From positions 2,232,001 through 2,296,000 of the forward strand of contig OZ252002.1 of NCBI GenBank assembly GCA_965247265.1: DNA of 64,000 nucleotides, read 5' to 3'. Shown here piece by piece: positions 8,423 to 16,041 of this stretch. How positions within the stretch are numbered: position 1 is the stretch's first letter; each line of letters opens with the position of its first letter. Position numbers and translations under genes: made by a program. The notes beneath the pieces were generated by a model that was not told the origin of the DNA, searched no databases, and was given only the letters and a program-made list of their open reading frames with translations. The DNA is from G965247265 sp965247265 (GTDB lineage: Bacteria > Pseudomonadota > Gammaproteobacteria > UBA4575).

Positions 8423-9034
8423 TTAGCGAATGACACTTAACCTGGGTGCTGAACGTTTTTGTTTATACATTGTAGGGCCCATCGGTCCAATAATATCCGT
8501 TTTATCGCTTGGTAATATTCTTGACAAGTTGACTACAGATTTTGCAAGCTGATTTAGTCGATCTAGAATATCTTTGCTCACTAAATCTCTCTCTGAATAG
8601 TGTTCATTACTTGCATAGACACAACCAGGGATCCCAAATGCATAGAAGAAGCTCAACAAGGGTCTTAGCTCTTGCTCTAACGCTAAGTAATGGTGATCAC
8701 TACCACCTGTTGCAATCAATCCAACAGGTTTCCCTAGTAGTGCATCATTAGGGATAATATCAAACACATTCTTTAACATTCCTGTGTATGACCCTCTATA
8801 CATGAGTGTACCAATTAATAATGCATCTGCTTCAGTAATTTTATCAATTACAAGCTTTGCATCTCCTTCATATTTAGCTGGATCTCTTCCGTCGCAATAT
8901 TGAACATTGTATTCACTTATATTGAGCGCTTCGATGGAAATGGAATTGTCATATTGATAAGCAAAATCTAATGCTTTTTCAATTGCAATGATTGTTTGTT
9001 GACTCAAGCCACCTGATAAACCAAGTAATTTCAT
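8423..9034 (-). CDS. NADPH-dependent FMN reductase-type flavoprotein
   Basis: 203-aa flavodoxin-fold protein. It starts MKLLGLSGGLSQQ, the FMN phosphate-binding loop, and continues with ADALLIGTLMYRGSYTGMLKNVFD and LLGKPVGLIATGGSDHHYL, the order seen in the SsuE/chromate-reductase class. Start at ATG 9034 because GGAGG (9043-9047) is eight bases upstream. The in-frame ATG at 9049 overlaps that ribosome site. An FNR-like box sits about 140 bp upstream. Likely reduces FMN, quinones or metals; the substrate is undetermined. Confidence 0.88.
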   Translation of the reverse strand: MKLLGLSGGLSQQTIIAIEKALDFAYQYDNSISIEALNISEYNVQYCDGRDPAKYEGDAKLVIDKITEADALLIGTLMYRGSYTGMLKNVFDIIPNDALLGKPVGLIATGGSDHHYLALEQELRPLLSFFYAFGIPGCVYASNEHYSERDLVSKDILDRLNQLAKSVVNLSRILPSDKTDIIGPMGPTMYKQKRSAPRLSVIR

Positions 9035-9172
9035 TTTATGTTCCTCCATATAAATAATTATTATTTACCATATAAATTTAGTAAGGAAGTTTGCCTTATA
9101 TATGTATAGTTTCCGGCTAAATTGTTTAACTCTAGCTTTGGTTATAAGTAGCAAACAATTTATCTTGATGTG

Positions 9173-9186
9173 CTGATATAAATCAA
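9173..9186. promoter_or_regulatory. FNR/ANR-like box upstream of the flavin reductase
   Basis: CTGAT-ATAA-ATCAA matches the TTGAT-N4-ATCAA consensus at 9 of 10 positions. A class II site centred here would start minus-strand transcription near 9138. TTATAA/TACTTA lies at 9142-9150 in the expected -10 area. Confidence 0.5.
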
Positions 9187-9291
9187 AAAAAACAATCTTC
9201 CTTATGCATGTTGTATTTTCAGCTTATTAGATTTTACACCTTTTACTAATTTTTTTATGCCATAACAAAAGCAATGATAATTTAAACATTG

Positions 9292-9320
9292 AATGTCCGC
9301 TTACGGCCAAAAGCGGACAT
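9292..9320 (+). repeat. Palindromic repeat, copy 6 (best-paired)
   Basis: AATGTCCGCTT / AAGCGGACAT arms are almost perfectly complementary, with centre ACGGCCA. Confidence 0.9.
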
Positions 9321-9418
9321 ACAGCTCTAAAAATTAAATAGCCCAGGAAAGCTAAACTTAGTAATGGTGCTCAAACTAAAAAAGCCCATCTAAATATTAG
9401 GTGGAAAATCACATTTAC

Positions 9419-9432
9419 CTGATCTAGATCAG
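9419..9432. promoter_or_regulatory. FNR/ANR-like box upstream of the TS-N gene
   Basis: CTGATCTAGATCAG, a perfect palindrome matching 8 of 10 FNR consensus positions. It is centred about 95 bp before ATG 9520, so a class II promoter would give a leader of roughly 50 nt. Confidence 0.45.
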
Positions 9433-9519
9433 TATATTTTTTCAACCGCATCATTAACCTAATTTCCTCATTTTTTTTGAAAAATACTTCTAATTCGCAA
9501 TTATAAGGAGGTTAGTATT

Positions 9520-9708
9520 ATGGACACTGCAGAGGAATTTGGACTAAAAGATCTTACTGCGGAAATGATCAAAGTGGTCAGAAAAAAAACCCGTGCTGGT
9601 ACTATTGATTGCAGAGACGCACTTATTGAGAGTCGCGGCGATACAGTTGAAGCAATAGAAATCTTGAAAGAAAAAGGAATCGAAACTCCGAGAAAAGTAT
9701 ATGTCTAG
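9520..9708 (+). CDS. Stand-alone EF-Ts N-terminal (TS-N/UBA-like) domain protein
   Basis: 62 aa consisting of a single TS-N three-helix domain: ITAxxVKxVR-type helix 1 (LTAEMIKVVRKKTRAG), then TIDCRDALIESRGDTVEAIEILKEKG, closely matching the start of elongation factor Ts (RTGAGMMDCKKAL...). The rest of EF-Ts is absent. A strong AAGGAGG precedes ATG 9520. In EF-Ts this domain contacts EF-Tu; here it could bind EF-Tu or the nascent-chain machinery, which is inference. An FNR-like box lies upstream, suggesting oxygen-linked control. Confidence 0.82.
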   Translation: MDTAEEFGLKDLTAEMIKVVRKKTRAGTIDCRDALIESRGDTVEAIEILKEKGIETPRKVYV

Positions 9709-9728
9709 GTGAGTTTGTAATCTTTACT

Positions 9729-9757
9729 ATGTCCGCTTTGGGTCGTTAGCGGTCATT
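9729..9757 (+). repeat. Palindromic repeat, copy 7, overlapping the cupin stop codon
   Basis: ATGTCCGC / GCGGTCATT arms, centre GGGTCG. The TGA stop of the minus-strand cupin gene lies inside its right arm (9753-9755). Confidence 0.9.
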
Positions 9758-10079
9758 TAAAAATAATCGTTAATAAGATGACAGCATTTTCAATTGCTTT
9801 TACAGAATGAGGTTCTGCTGGCATTAAGTGGAGTAGCTCACCTTTTTTTAGTTCTTGGGTAGCACCCATTGCAGTAAATTCAATTTTGCCTTTAATACAG
9901 TGAACTGTTATGGGACCTGATACTTTGTGATTTGGTATTTTCTTACCTTGTGCTAAAACCAATCTAACTAATTCCATTTCCTCGGTTTTAACAATGCCTT
10001 TTGTTTGGTCTGTAGTTAAATCCTCTGCCCATGTTTCTAGGTTCACAACTTCACCGGGTTTAGCATGATGTGTTGCCAT
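9753..10079 (-). CDS. Cupin-domain protein
   Basis: 108-aa single cupin barrel: LAQGKKIPNHKVSGPITVHCIKG in motif 1 and GELLHLMPAEPHSVKA in motif 2. His residues in both motifs could bind a metal. The ending ILLTIIFK is immediately followed by TGA supplied by a palindrome copy. GAGGGA lies upstream of ATG 10079. Substrate unknown; such small cupins often act as quercetinase-like or stress-associated proteins. Confidence 0.8.
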   Translation of the reverse strand: MATHHAKPGEVVNLETWAEDLTTDQTKGIVKTEEMELVRLVLAQGKKIPNHKVSGPITVHCIKGKIEFTAMGATQELKKGELLHLMPAEPHSVKAIENAVILLTIIFK

Positions 10080-10427
10080 AATGTTCCCTCTTTGACTGTT
10101 TTACCCAATCTCAATCTATCTGGTCTTTTGGTGCCCTTTCATCACATTTCTTACACTCTAGCTTTGTAACCAAGCATATTGTTGCGATTAACGCTAATAA
10201 CCAATTCATGTTATGTTCAGTGCTTTCATATATCTTATATCATGAATTCATCTGATCGTACGGTATTTATTGCTGCTGACTCAAAATTTGGCTTTATGTA
10301 TTTTCAAGCTTCACTAGATGTTGATTGCTTTTGTATATTACTCATCACACCCAGTCTTAAAACTTATATTAAAAAAAAGCGTCCTTGCTCGATTCTAAAG
10401 AAGTCCTGTTCGTCCAGCAGGAGGAGA
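10080..10427. other. 348-bp gap between the cupin gene and the ABC permease
   Basis: Upstream region of the cupin and downstream end of the ABC operon. On the minus strand a run of T (complement of A at about 10371-10378) follows a short CCTG...CAGG stem-loop in the region 10400-10425. It may end the ABC operon, but the stem and T-run are too far apart for a textbook terminator. Open frames here look spurious. Confidence 0.4.
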
Positions 10428-11474
10428 CTATTCGTTCATGGTGAGGAGGAGTTTAAGTCGATAATTATCAGCCACTACAGCAAGTATTAGCAAAATTCCA
10501 ATTACTACCATTTGTAAATACGAATTGAGCTGCAAAAGATTCATACCATTTTGGACAAGGATAATAAATATTGCCCCTAAAACAACTCCACTTAATTTGC
10601 CGATGCCACCAAATATACTCACTCCACCAATTGCACAAGCAGCGATGGACATGAGGGGATATTCGACACCAATATTGGATTCACCGCTTTCTAATCGAGC
10701 TGTTAGTAACAATGCAGCTATACCTGTAATGAAACCAGCAAGCACATACGTAAAAAATATTACACGTTTCGTATTAATGCCCGACAACTCGGCCGCTTTA
10801 GGATTACCGCCAATGGCGTAGAAGTATCGTCCCAGACGAGTCCAGTTAATTAAAAAATACATACCAATTATAAAAGCAACTGTAACGCATACTGGAACTG
10901 AAACTCCAAACACCTTTCCATATCCAAAAATATCAGAAAAGCCACCTGGCATGCCATAAACGGGTGTGCCACCCGTTGTATAGAACGCAAGACCCGCAAC
11001 AATTGAAGAGGTAGCTAATGTCATCACAAACGGTGGTACATCAAAAATAGCGATAATACTTCCGTTGAACATACCTATAATCACACAAGTTGCCACTCCT
11101 GCTAAACAGCCCATAGTGATTGCAAGCACAGGCGACATTCCACTCGCTGAAAGCGCTACCATAGTCATGGATGTAGTCACCGAGCTCATGGCAAACATCG
11201 TGCCGATAGACAGATCGAGTCCACGAGTTAATAAGACCACCATCTGTGCCATTGCTGCTAAGACTAAATAAGTTGATTGACGCGCTACAGTTGAAAGATT
11301 TGATTCTGTAAGGAAAGTGTCTGTCGTACTTGCTAAAAAAATAACTGCAATGACAAGAAACCAAGGCAATACCCCAGCTTTAACAAACACAGTTTTAATT
11401 AGATTTATAATTGTTCCCAATAAACCCTTTTCTAAGAAATCATTACTTATGTTTTCCACATGATTGGAGTTCAT
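10428..11474 (-). CDS. RbsC-type ABC transporter permease
   Basis: 348-aa inner-membrane permease of the ribose/xylose (BPD_transp_2) class, with about nine to ten helices and the family signatures LTRGLDLSIGTMFAMSS and GGNPKAAELSGI. It is the last gene of the uptake operon. Its ATG overlaps the ATPase stop as TAATG (11474), showing translational coupling; a GTG at 11483 is an alternative start. The substrate is set by the TorT-like binding protein and is therefore probably not a sugar. Confidence 0.9.
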   Translation of the reverse strand: MNSNHVENISNDFLEKGLLGTIINLIKTVFVKAGVLPWFLVIAVIFLASTTDTFLTESNLSTVARQSTYLVLAAMAQMVVLLTRGLDLSIGTMFAMSSVTTSMTMVALSASGMSPVLAITMGCLAGVATCVIIGMFNGSIIAIFDVPPFVMTLATSSIVAGLAFYTTGGTPVYGMPGGFSDIFGYGKVFGVSVPVCVTVAFIIGMYFLINWTRLGRYFYAIGGNPKAAELSGINTKRVIFFTYVLAGFITGIAALLLTARLESGESNIGVEYPLMSIAACAIGGVSIFGGIGKLSGVVLGAIFIILVQNGMNLLQLNSYLQMVVIGILLILAVVADNYRLKLLLTMNE

Positions 11475-13105
11475 TACACACACTCTTCCTTTTCAAAGAA
11501 ATACTTAAGAACACTTTGCTCTGATAATTGTTCTTTAGGTAATTCAGCTTGTAAAATACCACGATGCATCACATAGGCGCGGTGAGCAAGATTCAAAATT
11601 TCTGGTAGATCAGAAGAGATGAGTATTACACCCGCACCTTCTTCACATAGCTCTCCGATAAATTTGTAGATTAACATTCGCGCACCCACATCCACACCCA
11701 CTGTGGGCTCATCGAATATAAACAGCTTAACGTCACGTGCTAATGCCTTACCGATTAACGCCTTTTGTTGATTGCCTCCAGAAAAATGTTCCACATCACG
11801 TTCTATATTAGGTGGATTCAAATCTAATTTTTTAGATATGTTCTGCACCTCTTTCTTTTCACTTGCACGTCGCAGAAACCAGTTATAGGAAAACGTTTTT
11901 AAACCAAGAGAGGCCAGAGATACGTTTTCCCGAACGTTTTGAACCATTACCAAACCTTCTTCTCGTCGGTCTGAGGGTAGATAGTACATACCACGATCTA
12001 ACATCACGCGTGGTTTGTTAGAATTAATGTGTTGCTTACTGCTGTAAACTGTATTGCCACAAAAGTCTATTTTTCCACTGGCAATATTTTCTAAACCAAA
12101 TGCTGCGCGACCAATTTGTGATTTGCCTGATCCAAGTAGCCCTGCGATGCCGACAACTTCACCTGCATGTATTTCTATGGATACATCTTTTAATGAATCA
12201 TCTCTAAGCGTTAGTCCTTCAATTTTTAATAAGGATTTGTCCGGATTCGAATTAATGTTAGGGAAAATCTTATCAATAATTCGACCCGTCATTAATTCAA
12301 CTAATTTTTCTTCACTTGCTTCCTTGACGGGGATTGTTGAAACTAATTTGCCATCACGCAGTACTGTTATACGATCACCGATTCTCTGAATTTCATTAAT
12401 TCTGTGAGTGATATAAATGATGCCTATACCTTCACGTTTGAGCTCTTCGACTTTAGTAAATAGTTGGTCTGTTTCACGTTCTGTAAGAGATGCAGTTGGC
12501 TCGTCAAGAATGACTACCGAAGGTTTAGTGCGAAATGCTTTTGCAATTTCAACCATTTGCTGTTCAGCGCGCGACAGATACATGACTAATTTATTGGACT
12601 CGAGTGGGAAGCCCAATCTGTTCAATGTTTCATTGGCTTGATCGCGCAATTGGTTTTTATCTAGAAATGGACCCTTAGTCATCTCTGAACCAAGAAATAG
12701 ATTTTCCCCAACTGTCAATTGCGGAATAATCGAAAATTCCTGAAATACAGCGCTGATGCCGAGATCACGCGCTTGGTGTACGGATTGCAGCTCCACTTCC
12801 TGCCCATTTAAAAAGATCTTGCCTTTTGTTGGGCGATGTACACCTGCAATGCATTGGATAAGCGTTGATTTACCTGCACCATTTTCACCAAATAACACAT
12901 GTACTTCACCACTTTGTACATCAAGGCTTACATTGTCGAGCGCTAAAGTGCCAGGAAACTGTTTGGAGATATTTTCAACTTGTAAAAGTACTGAATTTTC
13001 AACCACCTTAATTGCATTATCCTTGTTTGGAGGAGCCGACTTTATACGATTCATCAGCTCCTCTACAGCACTTTGCTTAGCACGGTAATCAAATTGAGCA
13101 GACAT
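11474..13105 (-). CDS. RbsA-type ABC transporter ATP-binding protein (two NBDs)
   Basis: 543 aa with two fused nucleotide-binding domains. NBD1 (about residues 40-285) has Walker A GENGAGKST, a signature region LSRAEQQ and Walker B VVILDEPTASL. NBD2 (about 295-540) has a degenerate Walker A GLLGSGKS, signature FSGGNQQKAL and Walker B LFIFDEPTVGVD. This arrangement is that of RbsA/MglA. About 40 extra N-terminal residues precede NBD1. No clear ribosome site is seen before ATG 13105. It energises uptake together with the permease and binding protein. Confidence 0.92.
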   Translation of the reverse strand: MSAQFDYRAKQSAVEELMNRIKSAPPNKDNAIKVVENSVLLQVENISKQFPGTLALDNVSLDVQSGEVHVLFGENGAGKSTLIQCIAGVHRPTKGKIFLNGQEVELQSVHQARDLGISAVFQEFSIIPQLTVGENLFLGSEMTKGPFLDKNQLRDQANETLNRLGFPLESNKLVMYLSRAEQQMVEIAKAFRTKPSVVILDEPTASLTERETDQLFTKVEELKREGIGIIYITHRINEIQRIGDRITVLRDGKLVSTIPVKEASEEKLVELMTGRIIDKIFPNINSNPDKSLLKIEGLTLRDDSLKDVSIEIHAGEVVGIAGLLGSGKSQIGRAAFGLENIASGKIDFCGNTVYSSKQHINSNKPRVMLDRGMYYLPSDRREEGLVMVQNVRENVSLASLGLKTFSYNWFLRRASEKKEVQNISKKLDLNPPNIERDVEHFSGGNQQKALIGKALARDVKLFIFDEPTVGVDVGARMLIYKFIGELCEEGAGVILISSDLPEILNLAHRAYVMHRGILQAELPKEQLSEQSVLKYFFEKEECV

Positions 13106-13147
13106 TTGTTAATACGCCCACTAATTTAATTCTGTGTTACATAGTTC

Positions 13148-14323
13148 TCAGTCTACTCGAAACACAGGTTTCCATCCATCAGGTGCTAAAGTTGAAGCCG
13201 GATCAAAATCATTGTAATTTTCTTTTGTTACCACTGTCGGCACTGGCTGAACATGTTCCGTTATGCGGTCCGGATTACCGTGTTCAGGAGTACCCCCAGT
13301 AGACATTGGATGATCCTCAAGGATTCGCACGGCTTGATCGATAGCGATTTGTCCTTGGAGCACCATGTGGTCCGTTGGGGCCATATCCATGCGGCCTTGC
13401 TTTAAAAGAATGTGTGATCCTGTATTGTAATAGTAGGCAACCAGTCTGGTTGTCTCTTGAATACCGCGATCACGAACCACTCCAACTGCAGCTTCAATTG
13501 TGGGAGTTGCGCCCACAATGTAATTGAGATCAGTGGTACCACCTGATGTGCGCGATGCAACCACATCCTCAACGAGTTTTAACTGAATACTCTTTCCAGT
13601 ATCACCCCATTTTGTTGCAATGATTTCAACGTCACTACCTACTACTGCGTCATGGCAACCTTGATCACCCGCGACAGACCATGCTGCACCTGGTGGACCT
13701 GGAAACCAGGCAGCTGATACTTTACCGCTTCCTTCTGGATGCTTCTGACCAATCCAGTCGCATGCAAGAAAGCCTAGCAAGTACCAACTTTCTAAAATCT
13801 TTGCGTCTACTTGAGTGCCAATACCATTTACCAAATCAATGACCGGAATACCCTTCCCTCGAATTTCATCGACTTGATTGATATTTCCCTTACCGGAAAT
13901 GGCTGAAAGAATTAAAATTTCAGCGCCGGCTGATATGCAGTCTTCAACTTGGCGTAGTTGTCGCTCGATATTGGTATATCCACCTGCCTCAAGTAAGGTG
14001 ACTTTTTGCCCGAGTCTTTTACCTTCAGAAATAATTCCGTATCCCACACCAACCCAATATGAATCTTTCAAATGCGGGAAAGACACACAAATGTTGTGCT
14101 TCTTTTTAACTTGATCGGGTGATAGTGGGACATATTCTGCAGTCGGAAGCTTAGCAGCATTATTCTCGGGTAGTGCCCAGCATTCATCACTGCCGTCCGA
14201 ACAAGACGGATTATAGGGATTTACTTCTGCTGGCCACCAATCTTTTGCGTGCATTGGTGTTGCCAATGTAAGGGTGGCTGCGAATAACATCGCGTACCCC
14301 ATAGTTTTAAATATCATTCTCAT
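13148..14323 (-). CDS. TorT-like periplasmic binding protein of the ABC transporter
   Basis: 391 aa with a signal peptide (residues 1-26, ending MHA) and a periplasmic type I binding fold. It matches TorT rather than ribose-binding proteins: FPHLKDSYWVGVGYGI, TLLEAGGY, a VNGIG segment, then LVAYYYNTGSHILLKQGRMD with DHMVLQGQIAIDQAV, and the end PDGWKPVFRVD. TorT senses trimethylamine N-oxide in E. coli. Here it sits in an ABC operon, so it probably delivers a related small methylated or aminated compound (inference). Start at ATG 14323, preceded by GGAGAG. An upstream in-frame start is less likely. Confidence 0.88.
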   Translation of the reverse strand: MRMIFKTMGYAMLFAATLTLATPMHAKDWWPAEVNPYNPSCSDGSDECWALPENNAAKLPTAEYVPLSPDQVKKKHNICVSFPHLKDSYWVGVGYGIISEGKRLGQKVTLLEAGGYTNIERQLRQVEDCISAGAEILILSAISGKGNINQVDEIRGKGIPVIDLVNGIGTQVDAKILESWYLLGFLACDWIGQKHPEGSGKVSAAWFPGPPGAAWSVAGDQGCHDAVVGSDVEIIATKWGDTGKSIQLKLVEDVVASRTSGGTTDLNYIVGATPTIEAAVGVVRDRGIQETTRLVAYYYNTGSHILLKQGRMDMAPTDHMVLQGQIAIDQAVRILEDHPMSTGGTPEHGNPDRITEHVQPVPTVVTKENYNDFDPASTLAPDGWKPVFRVD

Positions 14324-14439
14324 AATTAATCTCTCCATCGTTTTTTATCAATTGTGGTTTTTTATACTTAAATTTTTAGGAGCTCTTTATTTCTAAGGAT
14401 TACTGTATTTAACAAGGTTCCATTAAACTTTGTCTTAAT

Positions 14440-14787
14440 CTAGAGAACACCTTCTTTACGTTGTCCAACATAGAACGCCAATCCAGATGAATTTGATACA
14501 AATGTAACTGAGGTTCCTTTGTCAAAATAAACAACATCGCCAGGCTTCAGTGTCACAGTCACGCCACTTTCAGTAATGGTCATTTCTCCTTCTAACATTA
14601 TTTTGCATTCATCGTAGCTATAGGTGTAATCGAGTGGATTTCCTGACTCCATGCGAAACATTCCGCAAGTGATTGGAGCACTTTCATCATTTGAAGAAAC
14701 TACGTCTTGCAAGAATGCGTTAATTCCATCTATATTTAACGAAGTAATGTCCATGGATTGCGTATTTTCAAAATATTTCATGCCCAT
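14440..14787 (-). CDS. EutQ-like cupin protein
   Basis: 115-aa cupin resembling the C-terminal part of ethanolamine-utilisation EutQ: GMFRMESGNPLDYTYSYDECKIMLEGEMTI, then KPGDVVYFDKGTSVTF. EutQ-type cupins carry an acetate-kinase-like or structural role in ethanolamine metabolism. Free-standing versions like this are found beside transporters for amines. First gene of the operon, with AGAAGGA upstream of ATG 14787, and divergent from the LuxR-type regulator. Function here is inferred only from context. Confidence 0.78.
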   Translation of the reverse strand: MGMKYFENTQSMDITSLNIDGINAFLQDVVSSNDESAPITCGMFRMESGNPLDYTYSYDECKIMLEGEMTITESGVTVTLKPGDVVYFDKGTSVTFVSNSSGLAFYVGQRKEGVL

Positions 14788-15060
14788 AATTTATCCTTCT
14801 TATTTATGTTTATGCTCTAAAATATATTCATTTAATGGCAAATTTTATTAATTGCGATTAACAACATACTTTTGAGTTAGTGAGGCCTTATTGATTACGA
14901 TTTTTATTTAGTTTATGCAATTAGTATTACTTTTAATTTTCAAAATACATATGACAAAATACTCCTAAATTTTCAGAATATATTTCTGCCATATGACAAT
15001 AAATACTCATACAAATTAAATGTAAATCAAGTATATTTATAGAAGCTATAAGTTTTTAGG
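14788..15060. promoter_or_regulatory. Divergent promoter region with paired direct repeats
   Basis: Intergenic 273 bp between the cupin/ABC operon and the LuxR-type regulator. It carries CATATGACAAAATACTC (14948-14964) and CATATGACAATAAATACTC (14990-15008), starting 42 bp apart, which is four helical turns. This is a likely operator pair for the adjacent regulator (inference). Confidence 0.55.
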
Positions 15061-15879
15061 ATGCCTACTTTGCTTGTGTCTGAACTACAATCAAGCCTTT
15101 TTGAAAATGAGCCACCTACTACGAGGGATCTCAAAAAACATTTTGTTGATAAAAATTTAAAATCTACATCTCAGGAAACAATAGATTGTGCTGCCCACAT
15201 GATTCTCGTGATTGAAAGTCCAAAAGAAACAGTTTATGTTGGACTTGCTCACATGGTAAATAGACTTAAGGTATGTCGGGCAGATGCAGGTTTTGCAACA
15301 CCTGATACTGAAATCTATACCCCTATTTCAGAGTATTGTAGTGAAGATACAATCCCACCGTCGATTGTAGGTACTGTGTTACCTAATCAACACGAAACTA
15401 TGCAGAGAGTTTGGGAAAGTGCTTATCCTGTAAAATATGAGGATGTTGAACATAATCCTCAACTGTCTCTAATTAAACAAAAGCTTCAATCCTTGAAATG
15501 CAAATCGATGTTGATGCAACGTTTAGTCTGGAATAAAAAATTAATTGGAATCGCTTGTGTAGACCACACAATTAGCAACCATGTATGGAATCAAACAGAA
15601 GTCGATTTTATGGAACGTTTCTGTACAAAATTTTTGGCGCCGCTTGCAGGAATAAGCAACTACTGGCATAACCCAAAACTGCACCATATGTTTAAAAAGC
15701 CATCCGGTTCCGAACTAGACGCTATTCGATTGGCTGCTAAAGGCATGAGTAGTAAACAAATTGCTAGCGAGTTAGAAAAATCAGTTCGGACTGTTGAAAA
15801 TCAACTACGAAATGCACGTATGCGATTAAATGCCCATAACCTTGCCGAGCTAATTAAAAAATGCGAGCCTTGGATTTAA
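15061..15879 (+). CDS. GAF-like/LuxR-type transcriptional regulator
   Basis: 272 aa. The N-terminal half (about residues 45-200) looks like a GAF sensory fold, with MLMQRLVWNKKLIGIACVDH near its end. The C-terminus (about 212-272) is a LuxR/GerE helix-turn-helix: LDAIRLAAKGMSSKQIASEL, then VRTVENQLRNARMRLNAHN. Divergent from the TorT-like uptake operon, so it is the natural candidate to control it, perhaps in response to the transported compound. No response-regulator receiver domain is present. The ribosome site is weak (TTAGG). Confidence 0.85.
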   Translation: MPTLLVSELQSSLFENEPPTTRDLKKHFVDKNLKSTSQETIDCAAHMILVIESPKETVYVGLAHMVNRLKVCRADAGFATPDTEIYTPISEYCSEDTIPPSIVGTVLPNQHETMQRVWESAYPVKYEDVEHNPQLSLIKQKLQSLKCKSMLMQRLVWNKKLIGIACVDHTISNHVWNQTEVDFMERFCTKFLAPLAGISNYWHNPKLHHMFKKPSGSELDAIRLAAKGMSSKQIASELEKSVRTVENQLRNARMRLNAHNLAELIKKCEPWI

Positions 15880-16041
15880 TTTTTATATTTTTAATCCAAT
15901 AGCAACTTATATAAATACTAATTTTAAACTTTAGCCATAAATCTATATTTTACCGGTTATAAATTTGGAATACATATTTGGTTGTATGAAGTGGAACATA
16001 TTAGTCTCTGCGATTGAGCCTGCCGTAGTAGTTAACCTTGG

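Larger units (their letters stand above)
9035..9519. other. Gap between the divergent flavin reductase and TS-N genes
   Basis: About 485 bp carrying two FNR-like boxes (9173-9186 and 9419-9432) and one palindrome copy (9292-9320). It is the upstream region of both flanking genes. Nothing coding seen. Confidence 0.6.

Noticed and set aside
10179..10490. 103-codon plus-strand frame
   Set aside because: No ribosome site, odd Cys/Ser/Lys-rich composition, and it overlaps the start of the antisense permease region.
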